Shown one piece after another: positions 28,566 through 41,741 of a stretch of 64,000 nt of DNA. Numbering within the stretch: position 1 is the stretch's first letter; every line of letters begins with the position of its first letter. Source of the stretch: Gracilariopsis chorda (lineage: Eukaryota; Rhodophyta; Florideophyceae; Gracilariales; Gracilariaceae); assembly GCA_003194525.1 (NCBI GenBank), contig NBIV01000308.1, positions 28,743-92,742 of the forward strand, given 5' to 3'. The notes below the pieces were generated by a model that was given only the letters and a program-made list of their open reading frames with translations, was not told the DNA's origin and searched no databases. A program made the position numbers and the translations under genes.

Positions 28566-31557
28566 TTAATAATCAAAGTTGCAGAGTCTTTGAGCTTCTG
28601 TCTTGATTCGGCGATCACCGGCAGTGCATAGGAAGTCTTCCAACAGCCCTGGCAAATCCTCTAGTACATTCTGCAGAGGTTCCCAAGTCTGATCGATCTT
28701 GTCCGGTAATCCGAGCCATTCTACCAGAATACTTATGGCGTCGTTTTGCTTTCGTATTCCCTTAATCGCCTGGGCGTTCTGATAAGTAGATTCGCTGTGT
28801 TCTGCAAACTCCAGCAACTGGGGGTCAACCTCTTGATTGCCTAAGGCTGCTCGGTAAAACATCAGTCTCCGAGCGTGCACCGTCTCCCTTTTCCCTTTAA
28901 CAAGGTCCTTCACTTCGTAGACCAGTTGGACTTACACCCCACCACCTGACGCGGCCCTCTCCATTTAAACTGAAGTTTATGGCCGTGCTTCTGGGCTTTA
29001 CGGACGAGCAAATAGTCGCCGATGGTGAAGTTCGTAGCTATGATATTGGTTCGCGCATTGTGCAGATCAATAGATTTCTGCCTTCGCTTCGAAACTACCG
29101 TTTGTACCTCACGGTGCATGTTTTCCATAACCACCTGCGTGCGCTCAATTTCAATCAACTGTCGAGCTCTTACTTCTGTAAGTGTAGGCAGAGATGTGTA
29201 CTTTTCCATCGGTAACGCCTTCAGGAGAGGTCTTGATGGCTGGTGACCTGTGAAAACCTCCAGTGGCGTTCTGTATACTCCCTTTTTGCCCGTACGGAGT
29301 CCTAATCTCTTAAGTGGAGCTTGGTTGAGTATGCTCTGAACGCATTCCGTCACTGCAGGCCAGTCCTTGGCTGAAAGTCTAAACTCGTGCAACAAGGCTT
29401 TGCATGCTCGAAGGACTTCCCTGCACACTCTTTCAACGGTCCCGTTTGCCCAAGGAGTGTAGGCTGTAGTAAAGTGATGGTTCAGCTTAAGTTCTTCTGC
29501 GACAGCCCTCATCAGTTCGTTCTTGAAATGGGTTCCTTGATCGGATACCACCCAGTCCATGAGGCCAAATGTCGCTATCCACGTTGCGATGGCTTCTGCC
29601 GCAGCCGCGCTAGTTGCAGCTGTAAACGGCCATAACCAGGTAAAAGAGCTCATGTCATCCCTGAGGATTAATATGTAAAGCTCCTGGGTCACGCTTTCGC
29701 CCATGTAAAGAAAGTCGATGTGCACCACTTCGTTCGGTCTTTCTCCGTGTAACGCTGATCCTAACGGTCTCGGCACGATCTCACCGGATCGCGTTGTTAT
29801 GCACTGCAGGCATCCCTTGACGAATGCCTGTATGTCTCCCGACATACCGTTCCACCTGAAGTTTTCGCGTATAACGCTCTCGGTGGCCTCACTACCCCTG
29901 TGCCCGAGACTTCCGCAGAGCGATAAGATCAGTATCTTCAACTTGAGCTCAGTGGCTTTGAATGGAACCCAAATAGCTGGGCCATCATATAGTAGTCCTT
30001 CTGGGCCTTCTCGTAAGTAGCCGGGCGGATTATCGTTCACCTGTGCGGTTCGAAACTCTTCAATGTCCGGCCACTCTACTTTGTGCGTAGGCGGCGCGAT
30101 CGATGCTGCGGTAAACGCCAGGCTGCATATTTTCTGCGTTACTAGTGGGTTTCTCCGGTAACCTTTCGTCCATCGCGTAAGAATGTCGGCGAATACGTTT
30201 TCCGTTCCGGGTATGTGCTCGATCGTGTATTCAAAACGCGAGAGGAATACCGCCCACCGCTGCACTTTCGCCACTATATGCTGCCCCAATGAAGGTTGGA
30301 GGGCCATCGGCGCGAACACGAAGAGCAAATTGCGGTGGTCAGTGAATACGTGTACTGGATGTTCGTCCAGAAACATATAATCCAACTTATCGAATGTCTT
30401 CACTATGGCGTAGCCTTCCTGCTCGTATGTGCTCCAATTGACTTGAGCACCTTTGAATACTCCTCCGAGAAACGCCATTGGCTCGTGTTTCTGTTCTGCG
30501 AATGGCTTCTCCAACGTTTCTGGTTCTGTCTGAGTCACGACTCCAGACCAGTGGTTGTTCGATGCATCGGTGAATACACATATTACGTTTCCAGCTCGCG
30601 GGTATGAGAGATACACTGCATTTCGTAGGCTGTCTTGTATGTCTGCAAAAGCTTGCGTATGTTCCTGGCCCCAAGACAGATCTCGCAGTGCCATTCCTTT
30701 GATAGCCCGTTTCTTCCGACGACCTGCTTTCTTGTAGGCTTCTTCTAGCATATTATTTAGTGAAGCCACGCGTCTATCGAAATCTGGGATTGCCGTGGCC
30801 ATCCAGCGACAGCAGTGAATAAACTCGCACAATTCATCCGCTGTGACGGGCGCGTGCATCTCCTTGAGACCCTCTACCTTTGCTGGGTCCATGGTATAGC
30901 CTTCTCCATTGACTAGCCTTCCGCACCACTTGATTTCTTTTGCGAAAAACTGGCTCTTCTTCGCCGATATGAACAACCTCGTTTCCTTACAGATTTCGAG
31001 GAAGCGCCGGAGAGTACGTAGCAGCGTTGGCTCATCTCTGGCGTGAAGGTTGAAATCGTCTAACCATGCCTTCAGATTGTTTCGGAGCTCTTTAAAGAGC
31101 GGTTCTACCGAGGATTGAAAGTGCGATGTAGCGTTCGTGAGACCAGGTATGACCCTCGTTGAGGAATAGGTACCATCCGGACAGACTACGCCACATGCCG
31201 AATAGGAATCAGGGTGCAGTGGGAGCTGCCAGTATCCGTGTACAAAGTCAACGACAGCGAAGCACTTGCTTCCAGCAAAATCCTGTATTTCGGAATCCAA
31301 GTGAGGCATGGGCCATGATTCCTTCAGCGTTGCAGCATTTAATGGGCGCAAGTCGATAGCGCATCTGAACCTGGCTTTCGATCCCACTTTTGGCACCAAC
31401 AACGGGCTGCCTGCCATTCCGCATGAGGGTTTGGTATGAATATGCCTAGCTCCACGAGCTTAGCCGTGTAGGCTTTGAGAAAGGCCCTTTGCGGCGCTGG
31501 ATACCTCCGCGCTTTGACCTTTACCGGCCGCTTATTTGGATCAAGCCTGATCTGCAT
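28566..31557 (-). pseudogene. pol: Pol polyprotein, unit 3, two single-base lesions
   Basis: One C is missing near 28922 (within the GPY/F module region, cutting off the chromodomain) and one G is missing at 31404-31406 (early RT). Between them 835 codons stay open with all RT, RNase H and integrase catalytic residues. A private change gives His for Asp in the linker after RNase H (about 30085). Confidence 0.9.
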
Positions 31558-31592
31558 TGGCGGGATATTGGCTGGGTCGGCTTTCCCCAGCC

Positions 31593-33323
31593 TTAGTCGA
31601 AAACCGACTTGAACTCCGTAAGTAGCTTTCCAAGCTCTTCGGTGCCTACGGTGGACATACCATTAGCCTCTGCTTTCTTCACCAGTTTCTCCATGGCTTC
31701 ATCAAGATCCTGGGGATCATCGTCACCGAGGTCAATGTAAACATTGCTATCCTCAAGACCGTCGTCTCCTTCCGTGGCGCTGCTATGAAATGTCCCTCCG
31801 CTCATTAGAGATGCGATGGTACCATGCGTTCCTTGAGCTCTTTTCTTCGAGTCCGCCGCTAAGGCTTGGGGAATGTTAATGACACCATCATTCTGGTCAC
31901 AGGCAGTGGCTAGAATGGCCTTGTTGTCACAGCCTATTGACTGTAATACTGGCCGTCCAATGATGACATATTCTAACTCAGCCTTTCCAACTTTCCATTC
32001 GATGGACCTAAGCACTAACTTAGCGCCATGCCTAATGCGAAGTTGCACGTCCAAGGTAACCTTCCGGTTACATTCGATGTTCGCCTGCTTTGAATCTTCA
32101 GTAGATATTCCGCTATATTTGTGCGGCGGCTCCAGTTTATCCGCACGCAAATTCATATCCGCGGATTGGATACAATCAAATATTGCCTCTGGCAGGAGAT
32201 TGATGTCTGACCCTTGGTCTGCGAGCACGACTGTTTCTACCGCTCCGTTACAGAACATCGCACTGAACAGCGATGAGTGGGAATCTATTTTGTCCGCCGC
32301 AATCCGATTGACCCGGCCTCGTGGAGGATCTCCCTTGTCTCCTTTGTTCTTGGTGGATTGTTTCTTTTTCTTTGCTCGGATCATCCGCTGGTACATTTCC
32401 TTCTCTTCGATTGTAGAGTTAGGACAATCCTTGATCCAGTGACGTCCACCACAGTCAGGGTTAAGGCACTCTGGCAGGTCCTCGTCCTTCTCCTTAGTGC
32501 CTCCCTTGTGTTGATGGGCTTTATTACTTTTGGCTGCGTTTCTCCTTTCACGGTTTCGCTTCCCAGGGCGTTGTCTGTACGACTTTGTACTAGTCCTGAC
32601 GAACCGCCGGCGCCGTTCGTGCAAGGCGCTCGACCCCGACGAGCCATCGCAGCTTTCGGCTTCTGACTCAGCGATTGCTTCTTGCTCGAGCTCTAATTTC
32701 TTTGCTTGCAGAGCAAGCTCTCGCATGAAAGCTCCAAAATCTTTCTTTTCAAATCCTTCGTCTTTGCGCCATCGAACTATATTCTTCATTCGATCACGCA
32801 GGTTCTTTGGTTTGATGCGTTTAAGAATATGCTCGATGGCAATATGCGGCTTGTCAGTGGGAAGATCCTGCATTCCGGCTGATTCCAACACGGTGATGTA
32901 ACGGTAGTGCAGGTTCCAGACTCTGTCTTCAGCTTCCTTAAGGGATGTGTCCATTTTCACCTTACTAACAATATGCTCAATCCTGGATAGGTCGCTACCA
33001 TCAGGGGTAAAACTGGCTCGGGTATGGACGCACTTCTTCAGCTGTTCTTCTGATATACTTGGGACGTCTTTGGCTTTGATCCACTCTGCTGTCAGAAAGA
33101 TCTTTAGCATTGAGTTATCGATTGAGGCTTTATAAGAATTGGGGGTAATTTCGATGCCCGGCTCCCGATTCTTTTCCTCAACCTGCTTCTCGTACAGCTC
33201 TCGCTGTTTCTGAAACGTCGCGAAATGCCTGAGGGTCACACCTTGCAGCCTGGGTGCCTCAAGATTTGACACAATGGTCTGCCTGACCGTAGAAGCGGTG
33301 GCTTTGTTGGATTCCTGCCCCAT
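31593..33323 (-). CDS. gag: Gag-protease, unit 3 (intact)
   Basis: Open over 576 codons. It carries Asn62 and Ser110 where units 1, 2, 6 and 7 have Thr and Asn. Unit 4 shares both changes, which links the two copies by recent duplication. Confidence 0.92.
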   Translation of the reverse strand: MGQESNKATASTVRQTIVSNLEAPRLQGVTLRHFATFQKQRELYEKQVEEKNREPGIEITPNSYKASIDNSMLKIFLTAEWIKAKDVPSISEEQLKKCVHTRASFTPDGSDLSRIEHIVSKVKMDTSLKEAEDRVWNLHYRYITVLESAGMQDLPTDKPHIAIEHILKRIKPKNLRDRMKNIVRWRKDEGFEKKDFGAFMRELALQAKKLELEQEAIAESEAESCDGSSGSSALHERRRRFVRTSTKSYRQRPGKRNRERRNAAKSNKAHQHKGGTKEKDEDLPECLNPDCGGRHWIKDCPNSTIEEKEMYQRMIRAKKKKQSTKNKGDKGDPPRGRVNRIAADKIDSHSSLFSAMFCNGAVETVVLADQGSDINLLPEAIFDCIQSADMNLRADKLEPPHKYSGISTEDSKQANIECNRKVTLDVQLRIRHGAKLVLRSIEWKVGKAELEYVIIGRPVLQSIGCDNKAILATACDQNDGVINIPQALAADSKKRAQGTHGTIASLMSGGTFHSSATEGDDGLEDSNVYIDLGDDDPQDLDEAMEKLVKKAEANGMSTVGTEELGKLLTEFKSVFD

Positions 33324-33366
33324 TGCTTAACTGCAACGTAAGCTGGTCTGTGCACACAATTATAAT

Positions 33367-33610
33367 TGTTGAGCTCTACGCGCAGTTAGACTCAACGAGG
33401 GGAACAACGCAACACGACACTGGGCACCTAGGCTCTGCCCCTCTTCTCCGAGTGCAGGCCTTGCCTTTACTGACGCCGATCATATAGTCCTCGAAAGGTC
33501 GCCTTCGCGACCTTTCCGACACTTAGACTTATGTTCGAATTATTGTCAGCTCGTACAGGCCTGGCGGCCTTTGGTACTAACGAAGCTGCAGTACTTTGCA
33601 TCGCGTAACA
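33367..33610 (-). repeat. LTR 4, 244 bp, shared by units 3 and 4
   Basis: Identical by eye to LTR 1. Confidence 0.95.
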
Positions 33611-33639
33611 CGGCCCAATGACGTTGTTGATATACAACG

Positions 33640-36634
33640 TTAATAATCAAAGTTGCAGAGTCTTTGAGCTTCTGTCTTGATTCGGCGATCACCGGCAGTG
33701 CATAGGAAGTCTTCCAACAGCCCTGGCAAATCCTCTAGTACATTCTGCAGAGGTTCCCAAGTCTGATCGATCTTGTCCGGTAATCCGAGCCATTCTACCA
33801 GAATACTTATGGCGTCGTTTTGCTTTCGTATTCCCTTAATCGCCTGGGCGTTCTGATAAGTAGATTCGCTGTGTTCTGCAAACTCCAGCAACTGGGGGTC
33901 AACCTCTTGATTGCCTAAGGCTGCTCGGTAAAACATCAGTCTCCGAGCGTGCACCGTCTCCCTTTTCCCTTTAACAAGGTCCTTCACTTCGTAGACCCAG
34001 TTGGACTTACACCCCACCACCTGACGCGGCCCTCTCCATTTAAACTGAAGTTTATGGCCGTGCTTCTGGGCTTTACGGACGAGCAAATAGTCGCCGATGG
34101 TGAAGTTCGTAGCTATGATATTGGTTCGCGCATTGTGCAGATCAATAGATTTCTGCCTTCGCTTCGAAACTACCGTTTGTACCTCACGGTGCATGTTTTC
34201 CATAACCACCTGCGTGCGCTCAATTTCAATCAACTGTCGAGCTCTTACTTCTGTAAGTGTAGGCAGAGATGTGTACTTTTCCATCGGTAACGCCTTCAGG
34301 AGAGGTCTTGATGGCTGGTGACCTGTGAAAACCTCCAGTGGCGTTCTGTATACTCCCTTTTTGCCCGTACGGAGTCCTAATCTCTTAAGTGGAGCTTGGT
34401 TGAGTATGCTCTGAACGCATTCCGTCACTGCAGGCCAGTCCTTGGCTGAAAGTCTAAACTCGTGCAACAAGGCTTTGCATGCTCGAAGGACTTCCCTGCA
34501 CACTCTTTCAACGGTCCCGTTTGCCCAAGGAGTGTAGGCTGTAGTAAAGTGATGGTTCAGCTTAAGTTCTTCTGCGACAGCCCTCATCAGTTCGTTCTTG
34601 AAATGGGTTCCTTGATCGGATACCACCCAGTCCATGAGGCCAAATGTCGCTATCCACGTTGCGATGGCTTCTGCCGCAGCCGCGCTAGTTGCAGCTGTAA
34701 ACGGCCATAACCAGGTAAAAGAGCTCATGTCATCCCTGAGGATTAATATGTAAAGCTCCTGGGTCACGCTTTCGCCCATGTAAAGAAAGTCGATGTGCAC
34801 CACTTCGTTCGGTCTTTCTCCGTGTAACGCTGATCCTAACGGTCTCGGCACGATCTCACCGGATCGCGTTGTTATGCACTGCAGGCATCCCTTGACGAAT
34901 GCCTGTATGTCTCCCGACATACCGTTCCACCTGAAGTTTTCGCGTATAACGCTCTCGGTGGCCTCACTACCCCTGTGCCCGAGACTTCCGCAGAGCGATA
35001 AGATCAGTATCTTCAACTTGAGCTCAGTGGCTTTGAATGGAACCCAAATAGCTGGGCCATCATATAGTAGTCCTTCTGGGCCTTCTCGTAAGTAGCCGGG
35101 CGGATTATCGTTCACCTGTGCGGTTCGAAACTCTTCAATGTCCGGCCACTCTACTTTGTCCGTAGGCGGCGCGATCGATGCTGCGGTAAACGCCAGGCTG
35201 CATATTTTCTGCGTTACTAGTGGGTTTCTCCGGTAACCTTTCGTCCATCGCGTAAGAATGTCGGCGAATACGTTTTCCGTTCCGGGTATGTGCTCGATCG
35301 TGTATTCAAAACGCGAGAGGAATACCGCCCACCGCTGCACTTTCGCCACTATATGCTGCCCCAATGAAGGTTGGAGGGCCATCGGCGCGAACACGAAGAG
35401 CAAATTGCGGTGGTCAGTGAATACGTGTACTGGATGTTCGTCCAGAAACATATAATCCAACTTATCGAATGTCTTCACTATGGCGTAGCCTTCCTGCTCG
35501 TATGTGCTCCAATTGACTTGAGCACCTTTGAATAATCCTCCGAGAAACGCCATTGGCTCGTGTTTCTGTTCTGCGAATGGCTTCTCCAACGTTTCTGGTT
35601 CTGTCTGAGTCACGACTCCAGACCAGTGGTTGTTCGATGCATCGGTGAATACACATATTACGTTTCCAGCTCGCGGGTATGAGAGATACACTGCATTTCG
35701 TAGGCTGTCTTGTATGTCTGCAAAAGCTTGCGTATGTTCCTGGCCCCAAGACAGATCTCGCAGTGCCATTCCTTTGATAGCCCGTTTCTTCCGACGACCT
35801 GCTTTCTTGTAGGCTTCTTCTAGCATATTATTTAGTGAAGCCACGCGTCTATCGAAATCTGGGATTGCCGTGGCCATCCAGCGACAGCAGTGAATAAACT
35901 CGCACAATTCATCCCGCTGTGACGGGCGCGTGCATCTCCTTGAGACCCTCTACCTTTGCTGGGTCCATGGTATAGCCTTCTCCATTGACTAGCCTTCCGC
36001 ACCACTTGATTTCTTTTGCGAAAAACTGGCTCTTCTTCGCCGATATGAACAACCTCGTTTCCTTACAGATTTCGAGGAAGCGCCGGAGAGTACGTAGCAG
36101 CGTTGGCTCATCTCTGGCGTGAAGGTTGAAATCGTCTAACCATGCCTTCAGATTGTTTCGGAGCTCTTTAAAGAGCGGTTCTACCGAGGATTGAAAGTGC
36201 GATGTAGCGTTCGTGAGACCAGTTATGACCCTCGTTGAGGAATAGGTACCATCCGGACAGACTACGCCACATGCCGAATAGGAATCAGGGTGCAGTGGGA
36301 GCTGCCAGTATCCGTGTACAAAGTCAACGACAGCGAAGCACTTGCTTCCAGCAAAATCCTGTATTTCGGAATCCAAGTGAGGCATGGGCCATGATTCCTT
36401 CAGCGTTGCAGCATTTAATGGGCGCAAGTCGATAGCGCATCTGAACCTGGCTTTCGATCCCACTTTTGGCACCAACAACGGGGCTGCCTGCCATTCCGCA
36501 TGAGGGTTTGGTATGAATATGCCTAGCTCCACGAGCTTAGCCGTGTAGGCTTTGAGAAAGGCCCTTTGCGGCGCTGGATACCTCCGCGCTTTGACCTTTA
36601 CCGGCCGCTTATTTGGATCAAGCCTGATCTGCAT
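33640..36634 (-). pseudogene. pol: Pol polyprotein, unit 4, one single-base insertion
   Basis: One extra C at 35913-35915 shifts frame between the RT thumb and RNase H; 755 codons downstream and 241 upstream are otherwise open. It carries Leu for Val in the Gly-Gly-Val-Phe-Lys stretch of RNase H (near 35535), shared only with unit 5, and a private Thr for Pro just before the Gly-Leu-Thr-Asn RT motif. Confidence 0.9.
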
Positions 36635-36669
36635 TGGCGGGATATTGGCTGGGTCGGCTTTCCCCAGCC

Positions 36670-38400
36670 TTAGTCGAAAACCGACTTGAACTCCGTAAGT
36701 AGCTTTCCAAGCTCTTCGGTGCCTACGGTGGACATACCATTAGCCTCTGCTTTCTTCACCAGTTTCTCCATGGCTTCATCAAGATCCTGGGGATCATCGT
36801 CACCGAGGTCAATGTAAACATTGCTATCCTCAAGACCGTCGTCTCCTTCCGTGGCGCTGCTATGAAATGTCCCTCCGCTCATTAGAGATGCGATGGTACC
36901 ATGCGTTCCTTGAGCTCTTTTCTTCGAGTCCGCCGCTAAGGCTTGGGGAATGTTAATGACACCATCATTCTGGTCACAGGCAGTGGCTAGAATGGCCTTG
37001 TTGTCACAGCCTATTGACTGTAATACTGGCCGTCCAATGATGACATATTCTAACTCAGCCTTTCCAACTTTCCATTCGATGGACCTAAGCACTAACTTAG
37101 CGCCATGCCTAATGCGAAGTTGCACGTCCAAGGTAACCTTCCGGTTACATTCGATGTTCGCCTGCTTTGAATCTTCAGTAGATATTCCGCTATATTTGTG
37201 CGGCGGCTCCAGTTTATCCGCACGCAAATTCATATCCGCGGATTGGATACAATCAAATATTGCCTCTGGCAGGAGATTGATGTCTGACCCTTGGTCTGCG
37301 AGCACGACTGTTTCTACCGCTCCGTTACAGAACATCGCACTGAACAGCGATGAGTGGGAATCTATTTTGTCCGCCGCAATCCGATTGACCCGGCCTCGTG
37401 GAGGATCTCCCTTGTCTCCTTTGTTCTTGGTGGATTGTTTCTTTTTCTTTGCTCGGATCATCCGCTGGTACATTTCCTTCTCTTCGATTGTAGAGTTAGG
37501 ACAATCCTTGATCCAGTGACGTCCACCACAGTCAGGGTTAAGGCACTCTGGCAGGTCCTCGTCCTTCTCCTTAGTGCCTCCCTTGTGTTGATGGGCTTTA
37601 TTACTTTTGGCTGCGTTTCTCCTTTCACGGTTTCGCTTCCCAGGGCGTTGTCTGTACGACTTTGTACTAGTCCTGACGAACCGCCGGCGCCGTTCGTGCA
37701 AGGCGCTCGACCCCGACGAGCCATCGCAGCTTTCGGCTTCTGACTCAGCGATTGCTTCTTGCTCGAGCTCTAATTTCTTTGCTTGCAGAGCAAGCTCTCG
37801 CATGAAAGCTCCAAAATCTTTCTTTTCAAATCCTTCGTCTTTGCGCCATCGAACTATATTCTTCATTCGATCACGCAGGTTCTTTGGTTTGATGCGTTTA
37901 AGAATATGCTCGATGGCAATATGCGGCTTGTCAGTGGGAAGATCCTGCATTCCGGCTGATTCCAACACGGTGATGTAACGGTAGTGCAGGTTCCAGACTC
38001 TGTCTTCAGCTTCCTTAAGGGATGTGTCCATTTTCACCTTACTAACAATATGCTCAATCCTGGATAGGTCGCTACCATCAGGGGTAAAACTGGCTCGGGT
38101 ATGGACGCACTTCTTCAGCTGTTCTTCTGATATACTTGGGACGTCTTTGGCTTTGATCCACTCTGCTGTCAGAAAGATCTTTAGCATTGAGTTATCGATT
38201 GAGGCTTTATAAGAATTGGGGGTAATTTCGATGCCCGGCTCCCGATTCTTTTCCTCAACCTGCTTCTCGTACAGCTCTCGCTGTTTCTGAAACGTCGCGA
38301 AATGCCTGAGGGTCACACCTTGCAGCCTGGGTGCCTCAAGATTTGACACAATGGTCTGCCTGACCGTAGAAGCGGTGGCTTTGTTGGATTCCTGCCCCAT
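36670..38400 (-). CDS. gag: Gag-protease, unit 4 (intact)
   Basis: Open over 576 codons, with Asn62 and Ser110 as in unit 3. Confidence 0.92.
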   Translation of the reverse strand: MGQESNKATASTVRQTIVSNLEAPRLQGVTLRHFATFQKQRELYEKQVEEKNREPGIEITPNSYKASIDNSMLKIFLTAEWIKAKDVPSISEEQLKKCVHTRASFTPDGSDLSRIEHIVSKVKMDTSLKEAEDRVWNLHYRYITVLESAGMQDLPTDKPHIAIEHILKRIKPKNLRDRMKNIVRWRKDEGFEKKDFGAFMRELALQAKKLELEQEAIAESEAESCDGSSGSSALHERRRRFVRTSTKSYRQRPGKRNRERRNAAKSNKAHQHKGGTKEKDEDLPECLNPDCGGRHWIKDCPNSTIEEKEMYQRMIRAKKKKQSTKNKGDKGDPPRGRVNRIAADKIDSHSSLFSAMFCNGAVETVVLADQGSDINLLPEAIFDCIQSADMNLRADKLEPPHKYSGISTEDSKQANIECNRKVTLDVQLRIRHGAKLVLRSIEWKVGKAELEYVIIGRPVLQSIGCDNKAILATACDQNDGVINIPQALAADSKKRAQGTHGTIASLMSGGTFHSSATEGDDGLEDSNVYIDLGDDDPQDLDEAMEKLVKKAEANGMSTVGTEELGKLLTEFKSVFD

Positions 38401-38443
38401 TGCTTAACTGCAACGTAAGCTGGTCTGTGCACACAATTATAAT

Positions 38444-38686
38444 TGTTGAGCTCTACGCGCAGTTAGACTCAACGAGGGGAACAACGCAACACGACACTGG
38501 GCACCTAGGCTCTGCCCTCTTCTCCGAGTGCAGGCCTTGCCTTTACTGACGCCGATCATATAGTCCTCGAAAGGTCGCCTTCGCGACCTTTCCGACACTT
38601 AGACTTATGTTCGAATTATTGTCAGCTCGTACAGGCCTGGCGGCCTTTGGTACTAACGAAGCTGCAGTACTTTGCATCGCGTAACA
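38444..38686 (-). repeat. LTR 5, 243 bp, shared by units 4 and 5
   Basis: Lacks one C, as in LTRs 3 and 9; otherwise identical by eye to LTR 1. Confidence 0.95.
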
Positions 38687-38715
38687 CGGCCCAATGACGT
38701 TGTTGATATACAACG

Positions 38716-41706
38716 TTAATAATCAAAGTTGCAGAGTCTTTGAGCTTCTGTCTTGATTCGGCGATCACCGGCAGTGCATAGGAAGTCTTCCAACAGCCCT
38801 GGCAAATCCTCTAGTACATTCTGCAGAGGTTCCCAAGTCTGATCGATCTTGTCCGGTAATCCGAGCCATTCTACCAGAATACTTATGGCGTCGTTTTGCT
38901 TTCGTATTCCCTTAATCGCCTGGGCGTTCTGATAAGTAGATTCGCTGTGTTCTGCAAACTCCAGCAACTGGGGGTCAACCTCTTGATTGCCTAAGGCTGC
39001 TCGTAAAACATCAGTCTCCGAGCGTGCACCGTCTCCCTTTTCCCTTTAACAAGGTCCTTCACTTCGTAGACCCAGTTGGACTTACACCCCACCACCTGAC
39101 GCGGCCCTCTCCATTTAAACTGAAGTTTATGGCCGTGCTTCTGGGCTTTACGGACGAGCAAATAGTCGCCGATGGTGAAGTTCGTAGCTATGATATTGGT
39201 TCGCGCATTGTGCAGATCAATAGATTTCTGCCTTCGCTTCGAAACTACCGTTTGTACCTCACGGTGCATGTTTTCCATAACCACCTGCGTGCGCTCAATT
39301 TCAATCAACTGTCGAGCTCTTACTTCTGTAAGTGTAGGCAGAGATGTGTACTTTTCCATCGGTAACGCCTTCAGGAGAGGTCTTGATGGCTGGTGACCTG
39401 TGAAAACCTCCAGTGGCGTTCTGTATACTCCCTTTTTGCCCGTACGGAGTCCTAATCTCTTAAGTGGAGCTTGGTTGAGTATGCTCTGAACGCATTCCGT
39501 CACTGCAGGCCAGTCCTTGGCTGAAAGTCTAAACTCGTGCAACAAGGCTTTGCATGCTCGAAGGACTTCCCTGCACACTCTTTCAACGGTCCCGTTTGCC
39601 CAAGGAGTGTAGGCTGTAGTAAAGTGATGGTTCAGCTTAAGTTCTTCTGCGACAGCCCTCATCAGTTCGTTCTTGAAATGGGTTCCTTGATCGGATACCA
39701 CCCAGTCCATGAGGCCAAATGTCGCTATCCACGTTGCGATGGCTTCTGCCGCAGCCGCGCTAGTTGCAGCTGTAAACGGCCATAACCAGGTAAAAGAGCT
39801 CATGTCATCCCTGAGGATTAATATGTAAAGCTCCTGGGTCACGCTTTCGCCCATGTAAAGAAAGTCGATGTGCACCACTTCGTTCGGTCTTTCTCCGTGT
39901 AACGCTGATCCTAACGGTCTCGGCACGATCTCACCGGATCGCGTTGTTATGCACTGCAGGCATCCCTTGACGAATGCCTGTATGTCTCCCGACATACCGT
40001 TCCACCTGAAGTTTTCGCGTATAACGCTCTCGGTGGCCTCACTACCCCTGTGCCCGAGACTTCCGCAGAGCGATAAGATCAGTATCTTCAACTTGAGCTC
40101 AGTGGCTTTGAATGGAACCCAAATAGCTGGGCCATCATATAGTAGTCCTTCTGGCCTTCTCGTAAGTAGCCGGGCGGATTATCGTTCACCTGTGCGGTTC
40201 GAAACTCTTCAATGTCCGGCCACTCTACTTTGTCCGTAGGCGGCGCGATCGATGCTGCGGTAAACGCCAGGCTGCATATTTTCTGCGTTACTAGTGGGTT
40301 TCTCCGGTAACCTTTCGTCCATCGCGTAAGAATGTCGGCGAATACGTTTTCCGTTCCGGGTATGTGCTCGATCGTGTATTCAAAACGCGAGAGGAATACC
40401 GCCCACCGCTGCACTTTCGCCACTATATGCTGCCCCAATGAAGGTTGGAGGGCCATCGGCGCGAACACGAAGAGCAAATTGCGGTGGTCAGTGAATACGT
40501 GTACTGGATGTTCGTCCAGAAACATATAATCCAACTTATCGAATGTCTTCACTATGGCGTAGCCTTCCTGCTCGTATGTGCTCCAATTGACTTGAGCACC
40601 TTTGAATAATCCTCCGAGAAACGCCATTGGCTCGTGTTTCTGTTCTGCGAATGGCTTCTCCAACGTTTCTGGTTCTGTCTGAGTCACGACTCCAGACCAG
40701 TGGTTGTTCGATGCATCGGTGAATACACATATTACGTTTCCAGCTCGCGGGTATGAGAGATACACTGCATTTCGTAGGCTGTCTTGTATGTCTGCAAAAG
40801 CTTGCGTATGTTCCTGGCCCCAAGACAGATCTCGCAGTGCCATTCCTTTGATAGCCCGTTTCTTCCGACGACCTGCTTTCTTGTAGGCTTCTTCTAGCAT
40901 ATTATTTAGTGAAGCCACGCGTCTATCGAAATCTGGGATTGCCGTGGCCATCCAGCGACAGCAGTGAATAAACTCGCACAATTCATCCGCTGTGACGGGC
41001 GCGTGCATCTCCTTGAGACCCTCTACCTTTGCTGGGTCCATGGTATAGCCTTCTCCATTGACTAGCCTTCCGCACCACTTGATTTCTTTTGCGAAAAACT
41101 GGCTCTTCTTCGCCGATATGAACAACCTCGTTTCCTTACAGATTTCGAGGAAGCGCCGGAGAGTACGTAGCAGCGTTGGCTCATCTCTGGCGTGAAGGTT
41201 GAAATCGTCTAACCATGCCTTCAGATTGTTTCGGAGCTCTTTAAAGAGCGGTTCTACCGAGGATTGAAAGTGCGATGTAGCGTTCGTGAGACCAGTATGA
41301 CCCTCGTTGAGGAATAGGTACCATCCGGACAGACTACGCCACATGCCGAATAGGAATCAGGGTGCAGTGGGAGCTGCCAGTATCCGTGTACAAAGTCAAC
41401 GACAGCGAAGCACTTGCTTCCAGCAAAATCCTGTATTTCGGAATCCAAGTGAGGCATGGGCCATGATTCCTTCAGCGTTGCAGCATTTAATGGGCGCAAG
41501 TCGATAGCGCATCTGAACCTGGCTTTCGATCCCACTTTTGGCACCAACAACGGGGCTGCCTGCCATTCCGCATGAGGGTTTGGTATGAATATGCCTAGCT
41601 CCACGAGCTTAGCCGTGTAGGCTTTGAGAAAGGCCCTTTGCGGCGCTGGATACCTCCGCGCTTTGACCTTTACCGGCCGCTTATTTGGATCAAGCCTGAT
41701 CTGCAT
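38716..41706 (-). pseudogene. pol: Pol polyprotein, unit 5, three single-base deletions
   Basis: One G is missing at each of about 39003 (before the chromodomain), 40153 (RNase H-integrase linker) and 41295 (RT, before Gly-Leu-Thr-Asn). Each is a shortened homopolymer. It has the Leu variant in RNase H shared with unit 4. Confidence 0.9.
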
Positions 41707-41741
41707 TGGCGGGATATTGGCTGGGTCGGCTTTCCCCAGCC